From JAWLBW01 sp041687475 (lineage in GTDB: Bacteria; J088; JAWLBW01): DNA of 10,378 nt. The stretch lies in the NCBI GenBank assembly GCA_041687475.1, contig JAWLBW010000155.1, forward strand, positions 1 through 10,378, given 5' to 3'. Under the pieces are notes generated by a model. The model had not been told where the DNA came from and did no database searches. It saw only the letters and a list, made by a program, of their open reading frames with translations. How positions within the stretch are numbered: position 1 is the first letter of the stretch; each line of letters begins with the position of its first letter. Of this stretch, positions 1 to 7,016 are shown piece by piece. The translations under genes and the position numbers were made by a program.

Positions 1-894
1 CCATCGGTCGTTTCAGCCCGGGCCAAACTTCGGCAACGGGATGAAATGGGCACACTGGGGTCGGGAAATCACTATCTCGAAGTGCAGCACGTAACCGAGG
101 TTTACGACCCCGTAGCGGCAACGGCGTTCGGCCTCAAGCCCGGCGACGTGGTGGTGAGCATACACTGCGGCAGCCGGGGCCTCGGGCACCAGATTGGCAG
201 CGAATTTCTCAAGCGCATGGTAACCTGGGCCTCGCAGTCGGGGTTTCATCTGCCCGATCGCGAACTCGCCTGCGCACCGGTGCATTCGCTCATCGGTCGA
301 GAATACCTGGGAGCCATGCGGGCAGGCATCAACTGTGCGCTGGCCAATCGTCAGATCATCACCCACCTGGTGCGCGAGGCTTTTGCCGAATTGCTGCCCG
401 GACACTCCCTACCCCTGCTGTACGATGTCTCGCACAATACCTGTAAAGTCGAAGAACACGAAATCGACGGACACAGGAAGAAAGTATTCGTGCACCGCAA
501 GGGGGCGACCCGCGCCTTCGGCCCGGGACACCCCGAGCTACCCGACGCACTGCGCGAAGTCGGACAACCGGTTCTCATCGGGGGCACCATGGGCACGGCA
601 TCGTACGTGCTGGTCGGCACGCCCGAGAGCGAGTCACGCGCCTTCAGCTCGGCCTGCCACGGCGCCGGACGAAGCATGAGCCGGGCCCAGGCCACCCGCC
701 ACTGGCAAGGCCGCGCCGTCGTCGACGAATTGGCTGCGCGCGGCATCATCGTGAAGAGCCGCTCGCTGCGGGGCATTGCCGAAGAGGCTCCCGGAGCCTA
801 CAAGGACGTGACCGAAGTGGTTCGTGCCGCCGATGCAGCCGGTCTGGCGCGAAACGTTGCCCGGCTCGAACCGGTGGTGTGCGTGAAGGGTTGA
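1..894 (+). CDS. rtcB: RtcB-type RNA ligase, C-terminal part (5' end outside window)
   Basis: RtcB is the GTP- and Mn(II)-dependent ligase that joins RNA 2',3'-cyclic phosphate or 3'-phosphate ends to 5'-OH ends in tRNA splicing or RNA repair. The frame is open from the first base, so the ATG at 46 is an internal Met inside the conserved MGTLGSGNH segment and not the start. Visible family motifs are GSGNH (Asn codon 67-69, His codon 70-72), HCGSRGLGHQ (His at 163-165), DVSHN (His at 433-435), HRKGATRAFGPGHPELP, GTMGTASYVLVGT, and HGAGRSMSR with the His that becomes guanylylated (658-660). These correspond to known metal and GMP ligands; the Cys ligand of the N-terminal part lies upstream of the window. 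The C-terminus ends on the usual YKDV-EVV region, so the 3' end is intact. It is followed 11 bases later by polX on the same strand, which suggests one operon. Identification is secure. Confidence 0.97.
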   Translation, partial: PSVVSARAKLRQRDEMGTLGSGNHYLEVQHVTEVYDPVAATAFGLKPGDVVVSIHCGSRGLGHQIGSEFLKRMVTWASQSGFHLPDRELACAPVHSLIGREYLGAMRAGINCALANRQIITHLVREAFAELLPGHSLPLLYDVSHNTCKVEEHEIDGHRKKVFVHRKGATRAFGPGHPELPDALREVGQPVLIGGTMGTASYVLVGTPESESRAFSSACHGAGRSMSRAQATRHWQGRAVVDELAARGIIVKSRSLRGIAEEAPGAYKDVTEVVRAADAAGLARNVARLEPVVCVKG

Positions 895-902
895 AGAGAG
901 GG
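895..902 (+). promoter_or_regulatory. Ribosome binding site of polX
   Basis: AGAGAGGG lies 3 bases before the ATG at 906, right after the rtcB stop (892-894). It supports ATG 906 over the in-frame GTG at 879, which lies inside the end of rtcB and would add nine residues with no family similarity. Confidence 0.6.
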
Positions 903-905
903 TGC

Positions 906-2633
906 ATGAACAACGGAGACATTGCAAACCTGTTCGATGAAATCGCCGACCTGCTCGAGCTGCAGAACGCGAACCCCTTTCGCGTTCGCGCCTATCGAAC
1001 GGCGGCCCGTACCCTGCAGGGGCTCGGCCGCGACGTGGCCGCCATGGTCGAGGCAGGCGAAGATGTGCGAGAGTTGCCGCGCATCGGGGTCGATCTGGCC
1101 GAAAAAATCACCGATATCGTCGAAATGGGAACCACCCCCATGCTCGAAGAGCTGCGGGCCGCGTTCCCCCCCGGGCTGGTTGCCCTCACCCGCCTGCCCG
1201 GCCTGGGGCCGAAGCGGGTGAGGCTGCTGCACGATGAGCTCGGCGTAAACGACACCGAGTCTCTGCGCAAAGCCTGTGACGACGGTCGCATACATGGGCT
1301 CAAGGGCTTCGGCGCCAAGACCGAGGCCCATATTCGCGAAGCCCTCGAGGCCGCCGCAAAAGCACCGCCCCCGCAACGCATGCTGCTGGCCGTGGCCACC
1401 CCGCTCGTCGAGGAAATGCTCGAATACCTGCGAGCGGTCAGGGGCGTGCAGCGGGCGGTGGCGGCCGGAAGTTACCGTCGAGGGCGGGAGACCGTCGGCG
1501 ACATCGACCTTCTCGTCACGGCCGGCACCGACAGCGACGTCATAGACCGCTTTACCGTATTTCCGGCCGTCGCCCAGGTGGTCTCGCACGGAACGACGCG
1601 GGCCACCGTCGTGTTGCACAACGGCCTTCAGGTCGACCTGCGGGTGGTGCCCGATGAAAGCTACGGCGCCGCCCTGCACTACTTCACCGGCAGCAAGGAC
1701 CACAACGTGGTCGTGCGCCACATGGCCCAGCAGCTCGACCGCAAGGTCAACGAGTACGGCGTGTTCGAGGGCGAAACGCGCATTGCCGGCGAGACCGAAG
1801 AATCGGTGTTTGCCGCGATCGGTCTGCCGTGGATACCGCCCGAACTGCGCGAAAACCGGGGTGAATTCGAAGCCGCCCGCGACGGTCGGTTGCCCCGGCT
1901 CATCGAGGCCTCGGATATCAGGGGTGAACTGCACGCCCACACCGTGGCTACCGACGGCCGCAATACAATCCGTGAAATGGCCGAGGCCGCCCGGGCACGC
2001 GGGCTCGAATACCTGGCCATTACCGATCATTCGAAGCGCCTGACCTTCATCAACGGGCTCGACGCCGACCGTCTGCTGCGCCAGTGCGACGAAGTGGCGC
2101 GGGTCGACGAAGAAGTTGTGGGCATAAGCCTGCTCAAGGGTATCGAGGTCGACATTCTCGAAGACGGCTCGCTCGACCTTCCCGACGAGGTGCTGGCCCG
2201 GCTCGATTTCGTCATTGCCTCGGTACATGGGGCCTTCGATCTCGGCCGCGAGAAGCAGACGAAACGAATCCTACGAGCGCTCGACAATCGATACGTCACC
2301 CTGCTCGGACATCCGACCGGGCGTAAGCTGCCCGACCGGCCGAGCTACGATGTCGACGTCGAGCAGATCGTGCGGCACGCGGCCCAGCGCAAGTGCTTTC
2401 TCGAGGTCAACAGCCAGCCGCAACGCCTCGACCTGGCCGACATTTACTGTCAGATGGCCCGCGACGAGGGCGTGCTGCTCTGTCTCGATACCGACACCCA
2501 CAGCGTGAAAGGGTTCGACAACCTGCGCTACGGTCTTGCACAGGCCCGGAGAGGATGGCTCACGGCCGACGACGTGGCCAACACACGCCCGCTCGACGCT
2601 TTTCGCGAACTGGTGGCGGCCGCGAGGTTGTGA
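906..2633 (+). CDS. polX: DNA polymerase X family protein with C-terminal PHP domain
   Basis: Bacterial PolX is a cytoplasmic gap-filling DNA polymerase of base excision repair whose PHP domain gives a Mn-dependent 3'-5' exonuclease and AP-endonuclease activity. The 575-residue length is that of full-size bacterial PolX. Residues 1-90 form the 8-kDa-like helical domain. Helix-hairpin-helix motifs are near 57-72 (LPRIGVDLAEKI), 97-110 (LPGLGPKRV) and 131-146 (GLKGFGAKT). The nucleotidyltransferase core shows the Gly-Ser motif (G188-S189), GDID with metal-binding D199 and D201, and the third carboxylate D244 in VDLRVV. The PHP domain starts near 340 and keeps its metal ligands: H343 and H345 (HAH), H375 (TDH), E414 (GIEVD), H441 (SVHGAF), H469 (LGHP), D530 and H532 (DTDTH). 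So both catalytic centres appear intact. It follows rtcB by 11 bases and precedes a DUF72 gene by 3 bases, so it is probably co-transcribed. Start chosen by the adjacent Shine-Dalgarno and by alignment of the N-terminal motif NPFRVRAYRTAARTL. Confidence 0.96.
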   Translation: MNNGDIANLFDEIADLLELQNANPFRVRAYRTAARTLQGLGRDVAAMVEAGEDVRELPRIGVDLAEKITDIVEMGTTPMLEELRAAFPPGLVALTRLPGLGPKRVRLLHDELGVNDTESLRKACDDGRIHGLKGFGAKTEAHIREALEAAAKAPPPQRMLLAVATPLVEEMLEYLRAVRGVQRAVAAGSYRRGRETVGDIDLLVTAGTDSDVIDRFTVFPAVAQVVSHGTTRATVVLHNGLQVDLRVVPDESYGAALHYFTGSKDHNVVVRHMAQQLDRKVNEYGVFEGETRIAGETEESVFAAIGLPWIPPELRENRGEFEAARDGRLPRLIEASDIRGELHAHTVATDGRNTIREMAEAARARGLEYLAITDHSKRLTFINGLDADRLLRQCDEVARVDEEVVGISLLKGIEVDILEDGSLDLPDEVLARLDFVIASVHGAFDLGREKQTKRILRALDNRYVTLLGHPTGRKLPDRPSYDVDVEQIVRHAAQRKCFLEVNSQPQRLDLADIYCQMARDEGVLLCLDTDTHSVKGFDNLRYGLAQARRGWLTADDVANTRPLDAFRELVAAARL

Positions 2634-2636
2634 CCG

Positions 2637-3344
2637 GTGGCCGTGCACGTCGGCACATCGGGCTGGCATTACGACCACTGGCGCGGCGTCTTTTATCCCC
2701 CCGACCTGGCAAAGCGTCGCTGGCTGAGCTGGTATGCTTCTCACTTCGACGTCGTCGAAGTCAACAATACCTTTTACCGGCTTCCTCGCGCGGGCGGGCT
2801 CGATCGCTGGGTGGCTGAAACGCCCGACTCCTTCCGCTTTGCCGTAAAGGGCAGCCGCTTCCTGACTCACATGAAACGCCTGCTCGACACCACGACCGGG
2901 CTCGAGCGTTTTTTCACGGCCATTGCGCCGCTGGCAGCGAAGCAGGGACCCATTCTCTGGCAGCTTCCCCCCGGTTGGGGAAAAAATGCAGACCGGCTGG
3001 CCGCGTTTCTCGAAGCGCTTCCGCGTGAATATCGCCATGCCTTTGAGTTCCGCAACCCGAGCTGGCATGCCCCCGACATCTACGACCTGCTGCGCAAGCA
3101 CGGGGCCGGCTTCTGTGTGTTCGAGCTGGCCGGCGAGAAGTCGCCCGAGGTTATCACGGCCGACTTTGCGTACGTGCGGTTACACGGTCCCGGCGGCAAG
3201 TATGCTGGATGTTATGACGTCGCCACCCTGCGGGAGTGGGCCCGCAAGGTGAACGACTGGCCCGATACGTGGACTTTTTTCGACAACGACCAGGCCGGTC
3301 ACGCCGCCCGCAACGCCGCCGAGTTGCGGCAGATACTCACGTGA
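2637..3344 (+). CDS. DUF72 (YecE-like) family protein
   Basis: This is a 235-residue member of the DUF72/YecE family, a TIM-barrel-like fold with no firmly established function. The family signatures are clear: GTSGWHYDHW at residues 6-15, VEVNNTFYRLP at 40-50, FRFAVKGS in the first third, ILWQLPP before the middle, FEFRNPSW at 136-143, YVRLHGPGGKYAG from 179, and FFDNDQAGHAARNA from 214. The conserved acidic and His positions suggest an active or ligand site, but the substrate is unknown. No ATG is available. GTG at 2637 is preferred because GAGG at 2624-2627 is 9 bases upstream; GTG at 2643 is the alternative and would remove two residues. It begins 3 bases after the polX stop, so translational coupling with polX is likely. 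It is the last gene of the + strand cluster. Length is near the family norm, and no damage is seen. Confidence 0.92.
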   Translation: MAVHVGTSGWHYDHWRGVFYPPDLAKRRWLSWYASHFDVVEVNNTFYRLPRAGGLDRWVAETPDSFRFAVKGSRFLTHMKRLLDTTTGLERFFTAIAPLAAKQGPILWQLPPGWGKNADRLAAFLEALPREYRHAFEFRNPSWHAPDIYDLLRKHGAGFCVFELAGEKSPEVITADFAYVRLHGPGGKYAGCYDVATLREWARKVNDWPDTWTFFDNDQAGHAARNAAELRQILT

Positions 3345-3552
3345 AGTTCAGGCGGCACGGACGCACGAGAGACGGCGGACGGCCGACGGCGAACGGCGGC
3401 ACGAGACAGCACCCCGTGATGGACGCAATTTCCCCCGTGCCCCATTGCAGGCTGATGATTCGTCGCATCTGGACGGCCCAGTACTTCCACATCGAGTAGC
3501 CGGTGGCGCAGAGCGCCACGAACAACGCGATGGGCGCGATAGCCCTGACCAA
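3337..3552 (-). CDS. Possible small membrane protein or gene remnant (doubtful)
   Basis: This is a 71-codon minus-strand frame from a TTG at 3552; the frame stays open upstream to a stop at 3628-3630. Residues 3-22 (APIALFVALCATGYSMWKYW within) form one plausible membrane helix, and codons between about 3552 and 3460 end almost always in G or C, as in the real genes nearby. Against it: no convincing Shine-Dalgarno, a rare start codon, no recognised family, a C-terminal part that runs through the heptamer repeat, and an end that overlaps the DUF72 stop. It could be a real small protein, a decayed gene end, or chance. Confidence 0.2.
   Translation of the reverse strand: MVRAIAPIALFVALCATGYSMWKYWAVQMRRIISLQWGTGEIASITGCCLVPPFAVGRPPSLVRPCRLNFT
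3371..3398. repeat. Degenerate heptamer tandem repeat (4 units)
   Basis: Four consecutive 7-base units read GACGGCG, GACGGCC, GACGGCG and AACGGCG. A related pair, GAACGGC and GGACGGC, occurs at 3705-3718. The run lies outside any confident gene. It looks like a short microsatellite-like tract of the kind that arises by slippage in GC-rich intergenic DNA. Confidence 0.65.
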
Positions 3553-3711
3553 ACGAAGCCTGCCGAGATTTCCGTTTGCGGACCGGTCAATTGCCGTGAA
3601 TCGTTGCTGGTGATACGCGTGCGCCTCTCATCGTCGGCCTCATCCTGCTCCGACGCGACTCGAGACGGAACCTTGCAGGGGGCCCGGAATACGCGGCTGC
3701 ATGAAGAACGG

Positions 3712-3734
3712 CGGACGGCAGTCCGTGCAGCACG
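3712..3734. repeat. Two adjacent short palindromes; includes repeated 12-mer
   Basis: CGGAC-GGCA-GTCCG (3712-3725) can form a 5-bp stem, and it overlaps CGTGC-A-GCACG (3724-3734). The 12-mer CCGTGCAGCACG (3723-3734) recurs exactly at 3870-3881. There is no T-run, so these are not typical intrinsic terminators. Confidence 0.45.
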
Positions 3735-3834
3735 GCCTTTCCCCCGGCATCGATGTTCGTTGGCGAAGGCAACGCACCGCCAGTCCCCGAAAGGAAATGT
3801 ACCAACTTTGGGCATCTCAAAGGGACACGAACCA

Positions 3835-3853
3835 ATGGCCGCCATGTCATGGC
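3835..3853. repeat. Nested ATGGC/GCCAT palindromes
   Basis: ATGGC-C-GCCAT (3835-3845) and GCCATG-T-CATGGC (3841-3853) share an arm, so three complementary arms alternate within 19 bases. The symmetry is perfect over both stems. Possible readings are a protein-binding site or a folding element; the function is unknown. Confidence 0.4.
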
Positions 3854-3869
3854 GAACCGGACACACGAC

Positions 3870-3881
3870 CCGTGCAGCACG
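3870..3881. repeat. Second copy of the CCGTGCAGCACG 12-mer
   Basis: This is identical to 3723-3734 and contains the odd palindrome CGTGC-A-GCACG. The copies lie 147 bases apart in the same orientation, both inside the convergent intergenic region. Confidence 0.45.
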
Positions 3882-3914
3882 TCTTGACCATCGGCCATCG
3901 ACCTATTGACCGTT

Positions 3915-3931
3915 CCGCACCGCCAGTGCGG
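3915..3931 (-). terminator. Hairpin just after the rhodanese gene (weak terminator candidate)
   Basis: CCGCAC-CGCCA-GTGCGG forms a perfect 6-bp GC-rich stem with a 5-base loop, 7 bases beyond the stop of the minus-strand gene ending at 3938. On the minus strand it is followed by AACGGTCAAT, not by a T-run, so it could stabilise the mRNA 3' end or act with Rho, but it is not a standard intrinsic terminator. Confidence 0.3.
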
Positions 3932-3937
3932 TCGGCG

Positions 3938-4879
3938 TCAGCGTTCGATGGGCGTATCGCCGGCCTCGCTCCACTCGTAATAGGAGCCGTCGTAGAGCCG
4001 GGCGTCGTAACCGAGGTAGCGCGCCGTAAACCAGGCGTGGGCGCCCTGGCCCCCCGTTCGGCAGTACGTAACCACCGTGCCCCCCTCGGTGGCCCCGGCC
4101 GCTTCGTAGAGCGTGCGAAGTTCGGCTTCCGGGCGCATGGTCGGCTCGCCGGCGGCGACATTGCGCCGCCAGAAAATGTTGACCGCGCCGGGTATGTGCC
4201 CCGGCCGCTCGATACCCTCGCCCGGCGTGTCGCCTCTGAACTCATCGGGGGGGCGGGCGTCGATGATTGCGAGGGACGAATCGGTTACCCGGCCGGCAAC
4301 CCACGAGTAGTCACGCATGACCGGCAGCGATACGACCAGTTGCCCCTGAATGTCGGGGGTGAAAGATCCGGGCTCGAACACCGTCTCGAGCCGGCTGACC
4401 TCCCTGCCCTCGCGCCGCCACTTCTCGAGCCCACCGTCGAGAACCGCCGTGCGGTGGGCATGCCCCAGGTATGCCAACGTGAAGTACGCCCGAGCGGCCG
4501 CAAGCCCCATCCGGTCGCCGTAGAGCACGATACGGCTGTCGTCGCCCACCCCCAGTCTCGTGAAGGTATCGACGAGCTTTTCCACCGGAGGCAGCTCGTT
4601 GGGAATGCCGTCTCGCGTCCAGGCCAGTTCGCCCGCATCGAGAAACCGCGCCCCCGGAACATGGCCGTTTACGAAATGCCGCCGCTCGTCGGCCACGTGA
4701 AGAATGACGACGCCGGCATCGTCGAGGCGCGCGGCCAGCCAGGTCGAAGTGACCAGCATGTCACCGCGCACCGCCGCCCCGGTTGCAGGCAGCGCCGTCG
4801 ACGCCGACCTGGCGCGCGGAGTCGCGCAGCCGGCACACAGTAGAGCAATCAGGAATATCGACGATACGCGGAAAGGCAT
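3938..4879 (-). CDS. Two-domain rhodanese-family sulfurtransferase, putative lipoprotein
   Basis: This is a thiosulfate/3-mercaptopyruvate sulfurtransferase-type protein of 313 residues. Residues 1-17 are a hydrophobic signal ending at C18 in LLCAGC, lipobox-like except for Cys at -3; with Ala at +2 it would be sorted to the outer membrane, so I infer an envelope enzyme. The N-terminal rhodanese domain (about 40-160) has the NGHVPGA motif but YGDRMG where a catalytic Cys would sit, as usual for the inactive half. The C-terminal domain (about 185-310) has RPGHIPGA near 225-232 and the active loop with C273 in YCRTGGQ, followed by AHAWF as in bacterial rhodaneses. It should therefore be catalytically competent; the sulfur donor is not predictable. 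ATG 4879 is preceded by AGAGAAG. It begins 88 bases after the stop of the upstream exported-protein gene, so it may share that operon or have its own promoter. Confidence 0.9.
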   Translation of the reverse strand: MPFRVSSIFLIALLCAGCATPRARSASTALPATGAAVRGDMLVTSTWLAARLDDAGVVILHVADERRHFVNGHVPGARFLDAGELAWTRDGIPNELPPVEKLVDTFTRLGVGDDSRIVLYGDRMGLAAARAYFTLAYLGHAHRTAVLDGGLEKWRREGREVSRLETVFEPGSFTPDIQGQLVVSLPVMRDYSWVAGRVTDSSLAIIDARPPDEFRGDTPGEGIERPGHIPGAVNIFWRRNVAAGEPTMRPEAELRTLYEAAGATEGGTVVTYCRTGGQGAHAWFTARYLGYDARLYDGSYYEWSEAGDTPIER

Positions 4880-4967
4880 GTCTTCTCTTTCCCACAGAGT
4901 AGCACGTTTCCGGGTAAGCGTAAGGAGGGTGAACGCCCCCGTTGCCGGGTGTCGGGAACTTCAGACG

Positions 4968-5600
4968 TCAGTCTTCGTCGCCTTCGAGGCGCACGACCTT
5001 TTCGGCCTGTACCTTGACCGAGCGGGCAAGGTAGCGCTCGGCAGAGACGAAGAGAGCTTCGGCCCGATCGACGAAGAGGCGCAGACGCCGGGCGGGCTCC
5101 GGCGGCTGGGGAGCCCTCTCGCCGTCACGCGCCTCGGGAAAGTCTTCATTGAAGGCGCTGTTGGTCTGCCGCCCCAGCTGGGCCAGCTCGCCAACGGCGG
5201 CGTGAATGCCGCGCAGATAGCGTACCGCAACCGGAAAATTCTGTTTCTGCATGGCCGACAGCCGGGCAGTCAGCACGGCCTCGATGCGATCGAGCTTACG
5301 CTGATCGGTCTGCATGCTTTCGCGCCAGTCGGCTATGCGCCATGTAGGCGAAGCGACTTCACCCACCGCTTCGGTTATCGCCGAAGGAGCCGAGACCTCA
5401 CTGGCGAAGAGCGCCTGGTTTGCGTCGTCTACGGTATCGAAATCGAGGCTGACTGTCGGCGAAGGTAAAGGCGGTAGATTACTTGCCTTTTTCTTCTTCG
5501 AGCGGGCTTCGCCCGTTGCCGGAAAGACAAAGATGCTCCCGGCCGCGAACGCGGCCAGGAGCACGAGGGAAATCGACCGGAATGTTCCGGGCTTCGTCAT
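4968..5600 (-). CDS. Exported protein of unknown function, last tightly coupled gene of the envelope-machine cluster
   Basis: I do not recognise a family. The protein has 210 residues. Residues 1-32 look like a Sec signal peptide (hydrophobic stretch about 9-28, possible cleavage after TGEA), followed by the basic patch RSKKKK and a Pro-rich segment. The mature part from about 85 on is rich in charged residues and predicted mainly helical (WRIADWRESMQTDQRKLDRIEAVL region and onward), and it ends acidic (EGDED). No lipobox, no TPR and no beta-barrel pattern are seen. The ATG at 5600 lies one base after the stop of the upstream AgmX/PglI-family gene (TGATATG), so translation is very likely coupled and the product is probably a periplasmic partner of that protein. 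In Myxococcus the gene after gltG encodes GltH, an outer-membrane protein; this one does not resemble a barrel, so it is probably a different component. Confidence 0.8.
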   Translation of the reverse strand: MTKPGTFRSISLVLLAAFAAGSIFVFPATGEARSKKKKASNLPPLPSPTVSLDFDTVDDANQALFASEVSAPSAITEAVGEVASPTWRIADWRESMQTDQRKLDRIEAVLTARLSAMQKQNFPVAVRYLRGIHAAVGELAQLGRQTNSAFNEDFPEARDGERAPQPPEPARRLRLFVDRAEALFVSAERYLARSVKVQAEKVVRLEGDED

Positions 5601-5601
5601 A

Positions 5602-6990
5602 TCAGCCGGTAGCCGTGAAGATGAACGGATAGCTGACGTTGACCGACCCGCCCGCGGGTGCGGGGAACTTCCAGCGTCGCACCATGCGCAGAATGCACTG
5701 TTCGACGTTGGTGTTGTTGAGGGTCGAATTGTCGACGCGGTAGTTGGTAACCGAACCGTCGGCGCCGATGGTGAAATTCACGACCACCTTACCGGCCAGG
5801 TTCGGATTGTTTTTCAGCTCTTTTTCGTAGCAGTACTTGATGCCCGAGAGCTTCTGCTTGACCACCGAAGCAATGGCCGAGCTGTCAAGCGAGCCGCTCG
5901 ACGAGAAATCGCCGGTCTGAATGTCGCTGGTGACGGCGGTTTTCTTCTTGTCGCCGAGGCCGACGCCCTTACCCGGACCGCCGGTGTCGAGCTTGCCGAT
6001 GTCGGCCGTGCCGTAGCCCGAGCCGCCGCGGGTGCCGCCGGCCTTCAGATCGTCGCCGGTCTTGGCCACGCCGAGGCCCGAGCCCTTCATGTCGTCGAGA
6101 GCCTTGTCGAGATCGCTGCCCAGGTTGCCCGACGAGAGCACGTCGGCAATGGCGCCGCCGCCCGAGCTCTTCGAGCCGATGATGCCGAGCAGGCCCTTGT
6201 TCTTCACGCGTTCGCGCACTTCGGCCTTCTGCTCCGCCGACATATCGGCGGTTTTCGATTCCTTGGGCGCGTCGCTGCCGCCGGCGGGTTCTTCCTCGAC
6301 GGTTTCCTGTTTGGCCTGTTGCTGCTGCTCCGAGGCGCCCGACTCCTTCGGGGCCGGCGCTTCCTCGACCGGAGGCGCAATGAACTTGGCGAAACGCTCG
6401 GGTACGTCTTCGACCTGGAAGGGGTCGCGCACGATGACGCGGGTCGAGAAGAACAACATGATTGCCAGGTGGGCAATCAGGCTCACGACCACCACCTTCA
6501 TGAAGGTGGTCATGCGCGAGGTGTCGGAGAAAATGCGGTAGGCGGCCCAGACGTCGCCGGCCACGGCGCCCGTGCCGCCGGGCGTACCGGCAACGGGGGC
6601 GGCCGGTCGGGCGCTCGCAGCGGGAGCGGCCGTGGCCCTGGCGGGCGCGGGGTCGACAACAACGGCCCAGTCGCCGGCCGAAATTTCAACCCTGGTGCCC
6701 TCGGGCACCTTCAGAACCTCGACGTCGCCCTGCTTGCGCACGTAGTTCTTGGCGCGCAGATCGTCAAGCGTAAGCTTCGTGGCCCCGCGCACCAGCGTGG
6801 CGTTCATGCCGGGCGCAAGCTGCAGAATAAGGTCGGAACCCTTCTGCACGAGCAGCTCGTGGTTGGCCGGAAACGGGGCGCCGTCGGCGGCGAGCGGGCC
6901 ACCGAGTCGCACCGGCGTTTTCTCGCCCAGGTCGACACGAGCCGTCTTGACGACGGTGCCTCCCTGCCTGATGGTGACATTGAAATTCAT
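5602..6990 (-). CDS. AgmX/PglI-family TonB-like trans-envelope protein (GltG/NfsG-like)
   Basis: This 462-residue protein is predicted to span the inner membrane once and reach into the periplasm. Residues 1-115 form a cytoplasmic beta-rich domain of the FHA-like type found at the start of this family (pattern LLVQKG..LILQL...M.A.LVRG....L.DL). Residues 116-145 are an Ala/Pro/Gly linker, and 164-186 a membrane helix (FMKVVVVSLIAHLAIMLFF). Then come an acidic Pro/Glu stretch (195-245), a charged helix (250-266), a Gly/Ser-rich linker (275-345) and the family C-terminal domain (about 365-462). That domain resembles TonB-C, with YCYEKELKNNPNLAGKVVV, GSVTNYRVDNSTL and RMVRRWKFPAP. It carries a Cys pair, C387 and C432, typical of the family. 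It lacks the zinc-finger and GYF parts of GltJ/AgmX, so GltG (PglI) is the closer match. GAGGA (6997-7001) is 6 bases before the ATG. In the Myxococcus systems such proteins link an inner-membrane motor to outer parts; that role here is inference. Confidence 0.9.
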   Translation of the reverse strand: MNFNVTIRQGGTVVKTARVDLGEKTPVRLGGPLAADGAPFPANHELLVQKGSDLILQLAPGMNATLVRGATKLTLDDLRAKNYVRKQGDVEVLKVPEGTRVEISAGDWAVVVDPAPARATAAPAASARPAAPVAGTPGGTGAVAGDVWAAYRIFSDTSRMTTFMKVVVVSLIAHLAIMLFFSTRVIVRDPFQVEDVPERFAKFIAPPVEEAPAPKESGASEQQQQAKQETVEEEPAGGSDAPKESKTADMSAEQKAEVRERVKNKGLLGIIGSKSSGGGAIADVLSSGNLGSDLDKALDDMKGSGLGVAKTGDDLKAGGTRGGSGYGTADIGKLDTGGPGKGVGLGDKKKTAVTSDIQTGDFSSSGSLDSSAIASVVKQKLSGIKYCYEKELKNNPNLAGKVVVNFTIGADGSVTNYRVDNSTLNNTNVEQCILRMVRRWKFPAPAGGSVNVSYPFIFTATG

Positions 6991-7016
6991 AGAAGGTCCT
7001 CAGATGCTGGCGGCCC

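Larger units (their letters stand above)
3345..3937. other. Convergent intergenic region without a confident gene
   Basis: This 593-base stretch lies between the stop of the DUF72 gene and the stop of the minus-strand rhodanese gene. No reading frame here resembles a protein family I know. It holds a short GACGGCG-type tandem repeat (3371-3398), palindromes at 3712-3734, 3835-3853 and 3915-3931, a 12-mer CCGTGCAGCACG present twice (3723-3734 and 3870-3881), and a minus-strand stretch of coding-like composition near 3430-3552. No stem followed by a T-run, the mark of an intrinsic terminator, is visible for either cluster, so termination may be factor-dependent. I see no tRNA or known riboswitch. 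Confidence 0.6.

Noticed and set aside
879..905. GTG at 879 as start of polX
   Set aside because: It would overlap rtcB and add nine residues; the ATG at 906 has an adjacent Shine-Dalgarno and starts where family similarity starts.
798..2228. Long minus-strand frame of 476 codons opposite polX
   Set aside because: It lies fully antisense to polX, whose catalytic motifs are intact; the protein has no recognisable features. It is a side effect of GC-rich third codon positions.
3884..3912. TTGACC as a -35 box of a promoter towards the right
   Set aside because: No -10-like hexamer at a fitting distance and no gene downstream on that strand.
3701..4843. Plus-strand frame of 380 codons opposite the rhodanese
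   Set aside because: Antisense to a clear two-domain rhodanese; Arg/Pro-rich composition and no motifs.
4938..4949. CCCG-TTGC-CGGG hairpin in the gap before the rhodanese gene as a terminator
   Set aside because: A 4-bp stem with no T-run on either strand is too weak to call.
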